64,000 nt of DNA from Diphasiastrum complanatum (Eukaryota > Streptophyta > Lycopodiopsida > Lycopodiales > Lycopodiaceae). Below, piece by piece: positions 1 to 9,787 of this stretch. The stretch is taken from the NCBI GenBank assembly GCA_029204225.1, contig CM055103.1, positions 23,616,663-23,680,662 on the forward strand, read 5' to 3'. A program made the position numbers and the translations under genes. Within the stretch, counting starts at the first letter, position 1. Every line of letters starts with the position of its first letter. A model generated the notes under the pieces. The model was given only the letters and a program-made list of their open reading frames with translations, searched no databases and was not told the origin of the DNA.

Positions 1-961
1 CAGCAGCTTCTTGATCAAATCCAGCAGCTATATCTTGTGTTTGTGCACCATCAACCCACCTGCGAGCTGTGGTTGTCACTCTCAATCTAATCTGACCACT
101 CCCATGCTGGTACTGGGTAATGAACTGGATGAAAAAAGCAACACCTGGAGTAATAGGATTTGAATGCTGATTCACAATCTCAAAAAAAAGAGCCACACAT
201 GTTTTATTATTCAATGTGCACAACTTCCATGCACTTGTTCCTCCAATTCCTACTTCAGTCTCACTCACTGAAGGGCTCTTTCTTTTCAGTGACGAGCAGG
301 GACCTATTGCACCAGAGATTTTGATCTCCTTTGTAGTTATAACCTCCAGAGTCGCATTGAAGCACATCTTCAAGTGGCCTTCCTCATCACAAGTAAAAAG
401 CTTCTGAAGAGATTTTTTGAATATTTCCGAGTCAAAAGTCTCTGCCAAGACCACTAAGCCTCCAGAAGATTCCACTGCTGATTTTGCCTCTGCTAAACCA
501 ACCTGGTCCAGCGAGCAAGCAAACATATCCAGAGCATGACTATTTGAGACCAAATGGAGAGCCAATTGACTGTAAAATTTGCATGCTTTCTTGAAGTAAG
601 TTGCGCTATCATTGGCAAGGTCTTGGTGAGTTCGAATACTTTTGCCAAGATCAGTTTCGACAATCATTCCTGGCCCTATTGTTGGTGGCCCAGACACAAA
701 CAACATAATACGGGATCCCACATTCGAAAGAGAGCCCTCCATCAAACCCACAGCAACAGCTAATGCAGCTCCGGTGGCTCGGCATGGTCGATGACCTAGT
801 TCCGCAACGAAAGAGTTCGATTGTAAATCCTCTATAGCAGTTGTTAAACTGAACTCGCACTCAGAAAGTGGTAACAGAAACCTGCCCAAGCCCCCCTGTC
901 GCATAGCTGCTTGAACTACTGGACGAGATTGTTGGGTATGGATGCCTAAAAGCTCTTTAAC
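1..961 (-). CDS. SEC23: SEC23 COPII coat protein, exon 2 (trunk and beta-sandwich; truncated by window edge)
   Basis: I translated this minus-strand stretch fully: 320 codons without a stop, beginning VKELLGIHTQ after a CAG acceptor at 964-962. It carries SEC23 trunk blocks (RFLLPLSECEFSL, GHRPCRATGAALAVA, GPPTIGPGMIVETDLG, TYFKKACKFYSQLA, LDMFACSLDQVGLAE, SSGGLVVLAETF) and then the beta-sandwich start (FNATLEVITTKEI...SAWKLCTLNNKT...FIQFITQYQHGSGQIRLRVTTTARRWVD, quoted in parts). The reading is open to base 1, so the helical and gelsolin-like C-terminal domains lie beyond the window. The order and spacing match the trunk of the family, so this looks like a functional gene. The exon is unusually long without an intron for a plant SEC23, but that is an impression, not a measurement. 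Confidence 0.92.
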
Positions 962-998
962 CTGAGAAAGTAGTGGCACACAATTTAAAGAACCCCAA

Positions 999-1000
<2 letters not shown>

Positions 1001-1069
<69 letters not shown>

Positions 1070-1071
1070 CG

Positions 1072-1109
<38 letters not shown>
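1001..1109. repeat. Compound microsatellite (CT)n(AC)n
   Basis: About 86 bases of CT repeat with two CG-containing interruptions near 1067-1072, followed directly by about 23 bases of AC repeat. It lies in SEC23 intron 1, about 40 bases from the splice acceptor. Confidence 0.97.
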
Positions 1110-1921
1110 AATAGCAGGACAAAAAGGAATCCAAAAAGGCCCTCTAGCATGGATCACTTGTCACTTTGTAGTCTTTTGAAAAGGTCTCAATATTCTTCTC
1201 ATCAATTGTTTCAAATTGTGCTTAAAAAATGGTTAAGCAAGAAGCTGGAGATGTCAAACATCTGCAATATGTGATTTAGCTCTTATGCACATGATCTGGT
1301 AATCCTAGTGAACAAAATTACAAAGCCCTCAACAGCATTCTATCGCTCTAAGAAAAAATTGTCACCTTTCAGGTATTTCGGTCAATTTGGATTAAGACCA
1401 AATTAAGGGTTTCTCAATCCAAGATGATGAAAGATGCTTGTTTTCTATTTTACAGTGCTAAAATAAACCTTAATCAGCGACTATGTATTATAAGGATATA
1501 TTTCACTTGAAGCCTCCATTCAAAAGCATGCTTTTAGAAACAACTTAGTGGGAAATCTTTCTATTCCTTGGAGGTGTGTCATAAGATGCATTTGTAAAGA
1601 TGGGACTACATAAGTGAATTGTCGGATTCTTGGTAACTCTGGTTCTTTGCTAGAGATTCAAAGTTTCTGAAAGCAGCAATCCTAAAGCTAGATGGGCTGA
1701 AATTGAAGGTTAAGAAGATGTTCTTGGCTACATCCATGGGAACAATGTAAGCACTTTGGTTGAAAAATATCTTCTTACACTATAAACTGTACCAGGCTTA
1801 CGTAATTTGCTACAAGGAAAGAGCAAAACACATGCAAGAAGAGAGACATCACAAATCTGCAGCCAGATTCACCAACAAGCTTACCTGACTAGTGCATGGA
1901 TCCTGGATTGACATAGAGTGA

Positions 1922-2342
1922 TGTTACAAGTGTATTATCTAATTTGTTGTACCGGTCACAAAGTCACTTAACCCCATCTTATAAATGACGTCATCACGTA
2001 CCATCCCCTACGCCTAGCTCAAAGGTGCATAGCTTGAGCTACCTGAGGAGGAACAAAGATAAACTTGATGTACTACTTGCTTTCTGGTGGAGCCACCACC
2101 ACAAGAAAACTTTATATGGACCCCCCCATAACTCGAGGTGCTAGTTGATATAAGTGTTCAGTCCAAGTGAAGTTATGTCTTACATGTTTTTGTTTCTCCC
2201 TTGTGCTATGCAACACAACTTTTGTCGTCTATGGTTTTCGCTTATGCTATGTTATGTAACAATATCTGTGGTCTTTTCCTATATATCAGACTTGCTATCA
2301 ATATCTAGAGTGTTTTAGAATGTTCAAATGGAAACTCCAACA
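1922..2342 (+). repeat. Possible old copia LTR remnant with primer site
   Basis: The stretch begins TGTTACAAG, ends CTCCAACA, and is followed at 2343 by TGGTATCAAATC, which resembles the copia primer-binding site complementary to initiator Met tRNA. Inside, at about 1979-1993, a TATAAAT is followed by the CRE-like palindrome TGACGTCA. No second LTR or coding remnant was found, so the start is a guess. Confidence 0.35.
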
Positions 2343-2639
2343 TGGTATCAAATCTTGTCATGTTCTTGTGAGTGAGCATCCCAAAATCCAACATTGTATA
2401 GAGGAAATAGTGCTGCTATGAGCCTGTGATGACTCTATCAAAAATCAATGGTGTTTTTGTGAACATGTGAAATCCCACTTGTCTTGAGGCAAGCATTTCT
2501 ATGTCTTCTTCTGAAACATTGTGTCCATCTCCAGTGGAACTCTGAGTACAGAGGGACATAGTTCATACCCTGGAAAACTACAAGTTCCTTGCAAAATTCG
2601 ACCCATACCAGCTTGTACCAGGGCTGTACAACATAGTTG

Positions 2640-2740
2640 CATTGAACTGCGGTTCGAACCGCAAACCGCAGTTCGAACCTTCGAACAAACGGGTCCCTGG
2701 TTCGAACCGGTTCTGCTGGAAAATGCCCGCGCGGTCCAGA
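2640..2740. repeat. TTCGAA-rich inverted-repeat cluster
   Basis: Several GGTTCGAACC-type palindromes lie within 100 bases, including a near-symmetric pair around GCGGTTCGAACCGC and GCAGTTCGAACC. The (GA)n tract follows directly. It may be the end of a small fold-back element. Confidence 0.6.
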
Positions 2741-2742
2741 AC

Positions 2743-2743
<1 letters not shown>

Positions 2744-2797
<54 letters not shown>
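2744..2797. repeat. (GA)n microsatellite
   Basis: A perfect AG/GA dinucleotide run of 54 bases in SEC23 intron 1. Confidence 0.97.
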
Positions 2798-2800
<3 letters not shown>

Positions 2801-3129
2801 GCATGTGCATTTGCCATTGGAGATAGCATTGGAGTAAAAAATTTGCCATGGTTTCATCAAGGGTTTAGGGTGTGCATTGTGTTTTTATCATTTATATTTT
2901 GCAATGTGCAATCATCAATGTGTATTTCAAGATCGATGATTGTGCATTGAATCTTGATCATTGATCATTCAAGAATGATGAATCAACATTGATAACTTGA
3001 TTTTGATATGTGAGATCATAGATGGTAGATCTTGATTGATAGGGTTGAGTGTGGGCATTGTGAGAGGGGTGTGGGTACCAAGTGGTTGGATTTGGCAACT
3101 AGTTAGGAGTTAGAAGTTAGCAATAAGCA

Positions 3130-3480
3130 TCAATGTGTCATCGAAATGCGTTTCGAACAAAGAAACGCGTTCGAAACGCCCCATTTGAACGGGCCCAACG
3201 CATTTCTTACGTTCGAAACGACTGTTAATAGTGCAGATTTTATTGACTGAGGAAAGCCACCATACACAGTTTCTCTTCTTGAAATTGCATTCTCTAGAGC
3301 ATTCTCATGAAATTGGATGTATCTACTTGGTACTATTCTTTCTATGACATGTCTAAACCCCATTGTTACACATCTTCAAAAACAAAACCCTAAAAAAAAT
3401 TCCCGTTTTGAACCTGAACCTCCCGTTTCAAACGTGTTTCAAACCCGTTTCGAAACGACGTACGAAACGGACCCATGAAA
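3130..3480. repeat. Fold-back element with GTTTCGAAAC-type arms
   Basis: Both ends are dense in CGTTTCGAA and TTCGAAACG words, with GTTTCGAAC near 3149, GTTCGAAACG near 3170, and GTTTCGAAACG near 3450. The arms can pair imperfectly around an AT-richer centre (3230-3400). This looks like a MITE-like or fold-back repeat. I saw no convincing target duplication. Confidence 0.45.
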
Positions 3481-3579
3481 CATTGATAAGCAGTCTAAGA
3501 TTTAGGGTTGAGGGATTTAAGCGTAGATATTAGATTCTAGAAAGTAGATTAGGACATAGAGAGCCTAGAGAGAGAAAAA

Positions 3580-4469
3580 AAGAAAGAAAGAAAGCTTTAT
3601 TAACGTCTTTTCCATGCCAAAAGGCGTATAAGACGAACGAGTACATCAGATAAAGTTGGACACAAGAAGGATCAGTGCCGTCAAAGCAAAATAACAAAAC
3701 TAACTAAGCAGAGATACATATAGCCAGGATTATATGGTGTGTAGACCATTTACATGTTCAACTGGACATCTCTTCATTTCTCTATCTCAGACTCTATCTC
3801 AAAATTCTTCTCATTAACTATAGGTTTCCAATCGACAAGTCTGATAATACCATCACGATAGATAAGCCGCTTGCCAGTTGATAGAGCTTCTTGTCTTGCC
3901 TTTTTGCGTTCTTGAACTTGGATGACGGTAAGATCTTCGTCCAAGTAGATTTTGGTATCCCGCAATTTGAATCTCTTCCCTAAAACTTCACGCCGGTGAG
4001 ACACTGATGTGAAGAGGATGACAAGAGTATCCAGGTCCTTCTTAGGTCGCCAGGCAGTTTCCACACCTTTGCTATGGTGTTGAAGATTTCGTTCCAAAAA
4101 CTTCTCAGCTTCTTCGGCAGCATTTCGGGAGTTCGGAATACCTCAACACGAACATTGAGAGCTTTAGGTTCTTGCAGACGGCTCTCAGTGAACGTGGCTG
4201 AGATAAACGAAGGTGAAGGCGAAGGTGGAACTGTAGACGAACCTTTAAGCACATCTGCCCATGACTGGACAGCCGTATGGTGTTGTTCCAACTGACTTTC
4301 GAGATGCTGGATTTTAGCTGAAGTAGCGATTTGAGAGGAAGCGTCACTTTTTATAACTGCAAGTTCGTACTTGAGTTCTTGAATGGAAGTATCCAGCTTC
4401 TGAAGATGCGATTGCACCGCTAGAAGCAGAGAAACATGAGAAGCCAATTGCTCTCTGTGATTGTTAAGG

Positions 4470-4470
<1 letters not shown>
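3580..4470 (-). mobile_element. Non-LTR (LINE-like) retroelement 3' portion
   Basis: Read on the minus strand, an ORF1-like coding region (4447 to 3774) is followed by about 180 bases of 3' sequence ending in AATAAAGCTTTC and a TTTC/CT-rich tail at about 3555-3590. A 3' end of nearly the same sequence (about 46 matching bases, from GTCTTAT to AAGCTTTC) occurs again at 4528-4585, also with a (CT)n tail. A shared 3' end with a simple-sequence tail is what a LINE or dependent SINE leaves behind. Confidence 0.5.
3774..4447 (-). pseudogene. LINE ORF1-like coiled-coil protein, frameshifted
   Basis: Two overlapping minus-strand readings make up one protein-like unit. The first (from 4447) has a leucine/glutamine-rich coiled coil over about residues 5-65, then a Pro/Ser linker. 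The second (to 3774) has an RRM-like stretch and a C-terminal block YLDEDLTVIQVQERKKARQ followed by GKRLIYRDGIIRLVDW. That order recalls ORF1 proteins of L1-type elements, where a coiled coil is followed by an RRM and a C-terminal domain. The change of frame falls at about 3980-4100. The match is to domain style, not to a named family, and a host coiled-coil protein cannot be excluded. Confidence 0.45.
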
Positions 4471-4472
<2 letters not shown>

Positions 4473-4532
<60 letters not shown>

Positions 4533-4640
4533 AAGCTTTATTAATGTCTTTTCCATGCCAAAAGGCATATAAGACTAGTAAATGTACATGTCAAGTATGT
4601 GATAACCATAGGAATGTATGAACAATAGTATCAAAGAGTC
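4473..4640 (-). mobile_element. Second LINE/SINE 3' end with (CT)n tail
   Basis: A 56-base (GA)n run at 4473-4528 is followed by AAAGAAAGCTTTATTAA and the same 46-base block seen at 3586-3632. On the minus strand this reads as a 3' end with an AATAAA signal and a (CT)n tail. Its 5' limit is unclear. Confidence 0.5.
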
Positions 4641-4908
4641 CTATTGTGCAGTCATTTACATCAATAGCTAGTCAATGGCTATAAATTGCTCCGAGGTAAA
4701 AATTTGTTTGAAAACCAGGTAAGTTAAAGGTTGATTCCCATAATATTTTCATGCAATTGGCACCAAAATTAGTTCCCAGTATTAAAAGGACTTAAATGAT
4801 ACGATGCATACCATGCCATTCGGATTTGTACAGAATATATGTCAATAATAGGAGTATTTGCCATGAATAGATGTTGCATTGAGAAGGAGATAAAGAGGTT
4901 ATATGTAC

Positions 4909-5706
4909 CCTTTGAATAGAAAGCTCCCTGTCACCGGGGAAAACAATAGACTTCGAGCATTCTGCGTATCCCAGCTCGTGGACATGAACCATTGTTCCAA
5001 ACGAGACCAGTCCAACCCTTGCATCCTCGGGCATCAACCCCAGCAACTGAATCAGCACATTCTTCAGAGCAAGCAAATCTTCTGCACTAACACATGTATC
5101 CACGACAAAAAGGAAACCTGGGGCATTGCTGCTTACTGCAGTCCCAGCACTGCCATTGCCATGTGCATAGGCTCCTCCTGAAGAATAACTCCGACTTCTG
5201 GGTGAATAGCTCCCACTGTAATTGGAACCCACCTGTGGATAGGCTCCAGAAAAATTGACGTTAGGGTTTACACCAGAAGAAAACCCTCCTGCAGACGAAG
5301 CAGGATAAGCAGCTGTTGTAGGTTGAAAATTTGCAGAAGAGCTGCTGCTTGAGAATACTTGGCCCACAACATACTCCACAGTGCTGTAAGTAGGGAAGAG
5401 CTCGGCAGGGAGATTGCTGTCACTGATCTCGGCGTAATTTGCAGGGAAGTAGTTTCTCTGATGGCAGAATGGACAGACCCAGATCTTGGCCTGGTAATCC
5501 ACCCGAGAATAGGGATTCAAAATGGCTCGACATCCTTTGCAGAGGACAGGTTCATAGGGCAACACAGGAACGTCTGAAAGTGACATGAGAGGAGTGCACA
5601 TGATCCCAAATGGGATCACCATGCGAGCCGCCTCTATTCGGGAGCTGGGCCACGCATTCCAGGCAAGCCGAAGCCCTTCAGATAATTCTAGCTCGTTGAA
5701 ATCCAT
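4909..5706 (-). CDS. SEC23: SEC23 COPII coat protein, exon 1 (N-terminal half)
   Basis: SEC23 binds SEC24 and acts as GTPase activator for SAR1 in the inner COPII coat at ER exit sites. This exon starts at an ATG at 5706 and gives 266 residues. Visible landmarks are the SEC23 N-terminus (GLRLAWNAWP), the zinc finger (C56, C59, C78, C81), the FPTYSTVEY segment near 104-112, and the trunk start GFLFVVDTCVS near 197. Residues 118-195 are a Ser/Gly/Tyr/Ala-rich linker, longer and simpler than I would expect between zinc finger and trunk. The exon ends at 4909 with a GT donor at 4908-4907. Joining it to the acceptor at 961 keeps phase 0 and reads ...SIQR|VKELLG. No frame break was seen. Family assignment is secure; which plant paralogue it is cannot be told. 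Confidence 0.93.
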
Positions 5707-6180
5707 GCTAGAGTGCTATGCTGCCTTCTTTCCGTTCTCTTTATCAGAGATCAATACAGAGACAGATAGATATCTTACTATTCGTCTAAAAATATTTTTT
5801 TCTTTCTACCTGAATGAATGAATCAACTCAGCAATTAATTACCATCCTGCAGTAGTAATGAGATACATCGGAAGCTGCAAATCTAAATGGTCAATAGAAA
5901 CAATTGAAGTTACATGATCTTTCCCTCTCGCTCTCGCCATCGCCCTCTCCCAATGATACGATCACGAATACGATCACGCCCGCCCAATGCATTCTAGCCG
6001 CGTGTTCGCACCCTGCCCCCCTCAGCCACCTACACACCTTCGTGCAAAGAATACACACCTTCGTGCAAAGCTCAGCTTTGTCGCATAAGTTTTCTATGAA
6101 CTGCAAAGCTCAGCTTTGTCGCGTAAGTTTTCTATGGACTGAGCTGCTTTTTTATATATTACAAAAATTGTTTAATTAAA
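5707..6180 (-). promoter_or_regulatory. SEC23 upstream region with 38 bp direct duplication
   Basis: This region lies upstream of the SEC23 start codon and should hold its leader and promoter. No single TATA box stands out. At 6065-6102 and 6103-6140 there are two adjacent 38-base copies that differ at a few positions. Each contains the hairpin word CAAAGCTCAGCTTTG (7-base arms). A shorter duplicated word, ACACCTTCGTGCAAAG, precedes them at about 6028-6070. Confidence 0.5.
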
Positions 6181-6186
6181 TCATGT

Positions 6187-8190
6187 ATGCACACCCGGGG
6201 GCAAGCTAGTCACGCACGATGCTCGAGGAAAATTCATGCTCCAGCTGCCCGGTGCCACGTTTGGTCGGGGTGCCCACCGTACACGTACACCTGCACCCGG
6301 CCCCCTGCCTGCCCGTGTGGCGCCAGCCTGGGCCCTACCCGGCGCCCCCCCACCTTGCCCTACGCACGGGCCCCCCACCCACGTTGCCCGGCGCCAGGGT
6401 AGGAAAAGACCGATGTTGTGAGATGGACGGATGATGCATTAGCAACGATTGACTGCCAAGCATGTCAATGAGAATTAGATCCTGAACTCAGCACATCTTC
6501 ACCCGTGTTATACCATGGATACACCAGGGTGCCGGGAACCGCGAGAACGTCTCACAAAGAGAATTTTGAGGGCTCGGGCACCCACGGCCCCCACCCACGT
6601 TGCCCGGCGCCAAGGTAGGAAGAGACCGATGTTGTGAGATGGACGGATGATGCATTAGCAACGATTGACTGCCAAACATGTCAATAAGAATTAGATCCTG
6701 AACTCAGCACATCTTCACCCAAGTGTTATACCATGGATACACCAGGGTGCCGGGAACCGCGAGAACGTCTCACAAAGAGAATTTTGAGGGCTCGGGCACC
6801 CACGGGAGCGGCCGTTACTCCCCCACCTTGCCCTGCGCACGGGCCCCCCACCCACGTTGCCCGGCGCCAGGGTAGGAAGAGACCGATGTTGTGAGATGGA
6901 CGGATGATGCATTAGCAACGATTGACTGCCAAGCATGTCAATAAGAATTAGATCCTGAACTCAGCACATCTTCACCCAAGTGTTATATCATGGATACACC
7001 AGGGTGCCGGGAACCGCGAGAACGTCTCACAAAGAGAATTTTGAGGGCTCGGGCACCCACGGCCCCCACCCACGTTGCCCGGCGCCAAGGTAGGAAGAGA
7101 CCGATGTTGTGAGATGGACGGATGATGCATTAGCAACGATTGACTGCCAAACATGTCAATAAGAATTAGATCCTGAACTCAGCATATCTTCACCCAAGTG
7201 TTATACCATGGATACACCAGGGTGCCGGGAACCGCGAGAACGTCTCACAAAGAGAATTTTGAGGGCTCGGGCACCCACGGGAGCGGCCGTTACTCCCCCA
7301 CCTTGCCCTGCGCACGGGCCCCCCACCCACGTTGCCCGGCGCCAGGGTAGGAAGAGACCGATGTTGTGAGATGGACGGATTATGCATTAGCAACGATTGA
7401 CTGCCAAGCATGTCAATAAGAATTAGATCCTGAACTCAGCACATCTTCACCCAAGTGTTATATCATGGATACACCAGGGTGCCGAGAACCGCGAGAATGT
7501 CTCACAAAGAGAATTTTGAGGGCTCGGGCACCCACGGGAGCTGCCGTCACTCCCCCTCACGTGCCAATAAGCGACATAGATCGCCCACCTTCTTCGATCG
7601 TTCGCTACAGGCAAGCATGGGCACGGGGGGGGAGAGAGAGGATGATGCATTAGCAACGATTGACTACCAAGCATGTCAATAAGAATTAGATCCTGAACTC
7701 AGCACATCATCACCCAAGTGTTATACCATGGATACACCAGGGTGCCGGGAACCGCGAGAACGTCTCACAAAGAGAATTTTGAGGGCTTGGGCATCCACGG
7801 GAGCGGCCGTTACTCCCTCTCACGTGCCAATAAGCGACATAGATCGCCCACCTTCTTCGATCGTTCGCTACAGGCAAGCATGGGCACGGGGGGAGAGAGA
7901 GAGGATGATGCATTAGCAACGATTGACTGCCAAACATGTCAATAAGAATTAGATCCTGAACTCAGCACATCTTCACCCAAGTGTTATACCATGGATACAC
8001 CAGGGTGCCGGGAACCGCGAGAACATCTCACAAAGAGAATTTTGAGGGCTCGGGCACCCACGGGAGCAGCCGTTACTCCCTCTCACGTGCCAATAAGCGA
8101 CATAGATCGCCCACCTTCTTCGATCGTTCGCTACAGGCAAGCATGGGCATGGGGGGAGGGAGAGAGAGAGGTGTGTGACAAAGAAACGTG
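6187..8190. repeat. GC-rich tandem array with alternating unit lengths
   Basis: The marker CCTGAACTCAGCA occurs at 6481, 6697, 6954, 7172, 7429, 7692 and 7955 (with small changes), giving spacings of 216, 257, 218, 257, 263 and 263 bases. Short and long units therefore alternate and then switch to a third type that carries an extra segment with CACGTGCCAATAAGCGACA. A diverged first copy occupies about 6187-6480 and the last copy is cut at about 8180. Short open frames repeat across the units but change with each unit type and look incidental. Confidence 0.9.
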
Positions 8191-8227
8191 TTGTTTGTGA
8201 ATAATAGATGAATGAGACATACATATA

Positions 8228-8333
8228 TTAGTGGTCATGGATCTCCACCCTATATCCGTGTTCTCCTACATCAGGTATGGTTAGTGGGCATGGATCTCGA
8301 CCCTATATCTGCGTTCTCCTACGTCAGGTATGG
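8228..8333. repeat. 53 bp tandem duplication
   Basis: Two adjacent 53-base copies (8228-8280 and 8281-8333), each starting TTAGTGG and ending TCAGGTATGG, differ at a handful of positions. The rest of 8191-8573 shows nothing recognisable. Confidence 0.85.
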
Positions 8334-8573
8334 TTCATTTGTCATTTCATGAACTATACCTAGTCCATTGGGCCATAGAATATTTTTCAGCCTTAATGAT
8401 ACACACAAGTAATGATACAAACGAGCATACCATCTTGATATTTTGTTGCATCTACCTCCACAACATTTGAGTTGGGTAAGACTGAAATAGAGTTCACTTA
8501 GGTGCAAGCTCCAACCACGTTGGTTGCATGACTAGATGTTTGGAAGGTGCTATGTGATGTACGGACTACATAT

Positions 8574-9220
8574 TGTGAAAGATTTCAGATCCTTAAGATC
8601 CAATCTACTTGAATGATCTTTGGTTAGAAAGAGAAATACACTACCAATTTCACCAATGTAGAAAAATCAGCATCTACACACAATTTGAGATGCAAACACT
8701 ATTAGAACTTGATCAAACTTGAATGAAATGATTATGTACTGTTGCTGTCCGTACAAAACCAGCAAGCTATTGTATTTCACACATGTGGATCCAAAAATAG
8801 CAAATATAGATCATTCTACACATAGAATTGCAAGCAATCACCAAGATAGTGCACCAATGGATAGTAGAGCCCAAGAGAACCATGTATAAGCATGAAATGA
8901 GATAGAGAGGAGAGAAGATGACTCTCTCCACGAGTTACATCCTTTATAGCAGGTCAAAATCCTATTTGGCCTCTTGGCTTTCCCACCAAAATGCTAACCC
9001 TACCAATTTTGGATCTAGATTCAATGTACCCAACTTATTCAAATTGAATCTACTCAAACTTGCATTCTATCTTTCCCACACTTTCAAAAAGTGTTTATTC
9101 AAATGATTTAGACTAATGAACTTTGAAAAGTCAACCTCTAAGTCTAAAACAAGTTTTGGCCTCAATATACCAAATATGGAAATATTGCAAAATGTGATGA
9201 AACTAGTTGAATCTTTCACA
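8574..9220 (-). repeat. 3' LTR of copia A
   Basis: It matches the other LTR at about 98%. The TATA word has lost one T, and the CACGTG core has become CACATG at 8776-8789, the change expected from loss of a methylated CpG. Confidence 0.93.
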
Positions 9221-9776
9221 CTCCCTCTTCAACTAGTTTTAGCATAGACTTTGATAATACTCCAAGTGAAGTCCTATGCTTCATGAACAAGTCTTTTCCC
9301 AATGCTTTGGTGAAGATATCAGCTACACATTCCCTTGAAGACACATGTTGAAGCTCCACCTCCTTTGCAATGACTCGCTCCCTCACAAAATGATATTGTA
9401 TCTCAATATGCTTGCTCCTAGCATGAAAGATAGGATTGGATGCCATTCTTTGGGCTGATTGATTGTCACAAGAGATGATTGGGCTCTCTGAAAAATCCAG
9501 CAAGTGAAGATCTTTGATCATCCTCTTGATCCATACCATCTCCTTTGTGCAATGTGTAAGAGCTTTGTACTCGGCCTCACTAGATGACAATGAGATAGTG
9601 GCTTGTTTCTTTGACATCCATGATATAGCTCCATCACCTATGAAAATACAATAAGAACTAATGGATTTCCTATCCATTACATCTCCAGCATAGTCCAAAT
9701 CTGAAAATCCAAAAAGATTAGGTGATGATCCCTCATACAATATGCCAAAATCTCGAGTTCCAATGATGTACCTCAA
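9216..9776 (-). pseudogene. RNase H domain of copia A, cut off from the upstream frame
   Basis: It begins MRYIIGTRDFGILYEG and carries the copia RNase H blocks: FSDLDYAGD, AISWMSKKQATISLSSSEAEYKAL, SCDNQSAQRMASNPIFHARSKHIE (quoted in parts) and ECVADIFTKALGKD. The catalytic Asp, Glu and Asp positions are present. It ends EEGV with its stop codon formed by the first bases of the LTR. It lies in a different frame from the long ORF upstream, so it is either silent or needs a frameshift or separate start. Confidence 0.8.
9221..9230 (-). promoter_or_regulatory. Polypurine tract of copia A
   Basis: Read on the minus strand it is GAAGAGGGAG, directly before the 3' LTR. It would prime plus-strand synthesis. 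Confidence 0.85.
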
Positions 9777-9787
9777 AACTCGCTTTC

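Larger units (their letters stand above)
962..4908 (-). other. SEC23 intron 1 (3.9 kb, filled with repeats)
   Basis: The intron has a GT donor (4908-4907) and AG acceptor (963-962). It holds LINE-like sequence, a fold-back TTCGAA-rich region, a possible old copia LTR and three long microsatellites. The acceptor is preceded in the transcript by a long (GT)n(GA)n tract only about 40 nt upstream. Between 1110 and 1920 and between 2800 and 3130 I see only AT-rich sequence without a recognisable feature. Confidence 0.8.

Noticed and set aside
651-860. Minus-strand 69-codon frame
   Set aside because: Shadow of SEC23 exon 2, which is open in another frame through this whole stretch.
957-1179. Open frames with long SLSLSL or RERERE runs
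   Set aside because: They are translations of the CT/AC microsatellite in the SEC23 intron. The same applies to the frames around 2499-2860.
6981-8190. Possible CRISPR-like or satellite array with spacers
   Set aside because: This is eukaryotic DNA, and units are contiguous and over 200 bases without unique spacers.
6187-8224. Series of 60-83 codon frames (LGSQSLLMHHPSISQHRS type and MDTPGCREPRE type)
   Set aside because: They repeat because the DNA is tandem. They occur on both strands and change with each unit type, with no sign of selection for protein.
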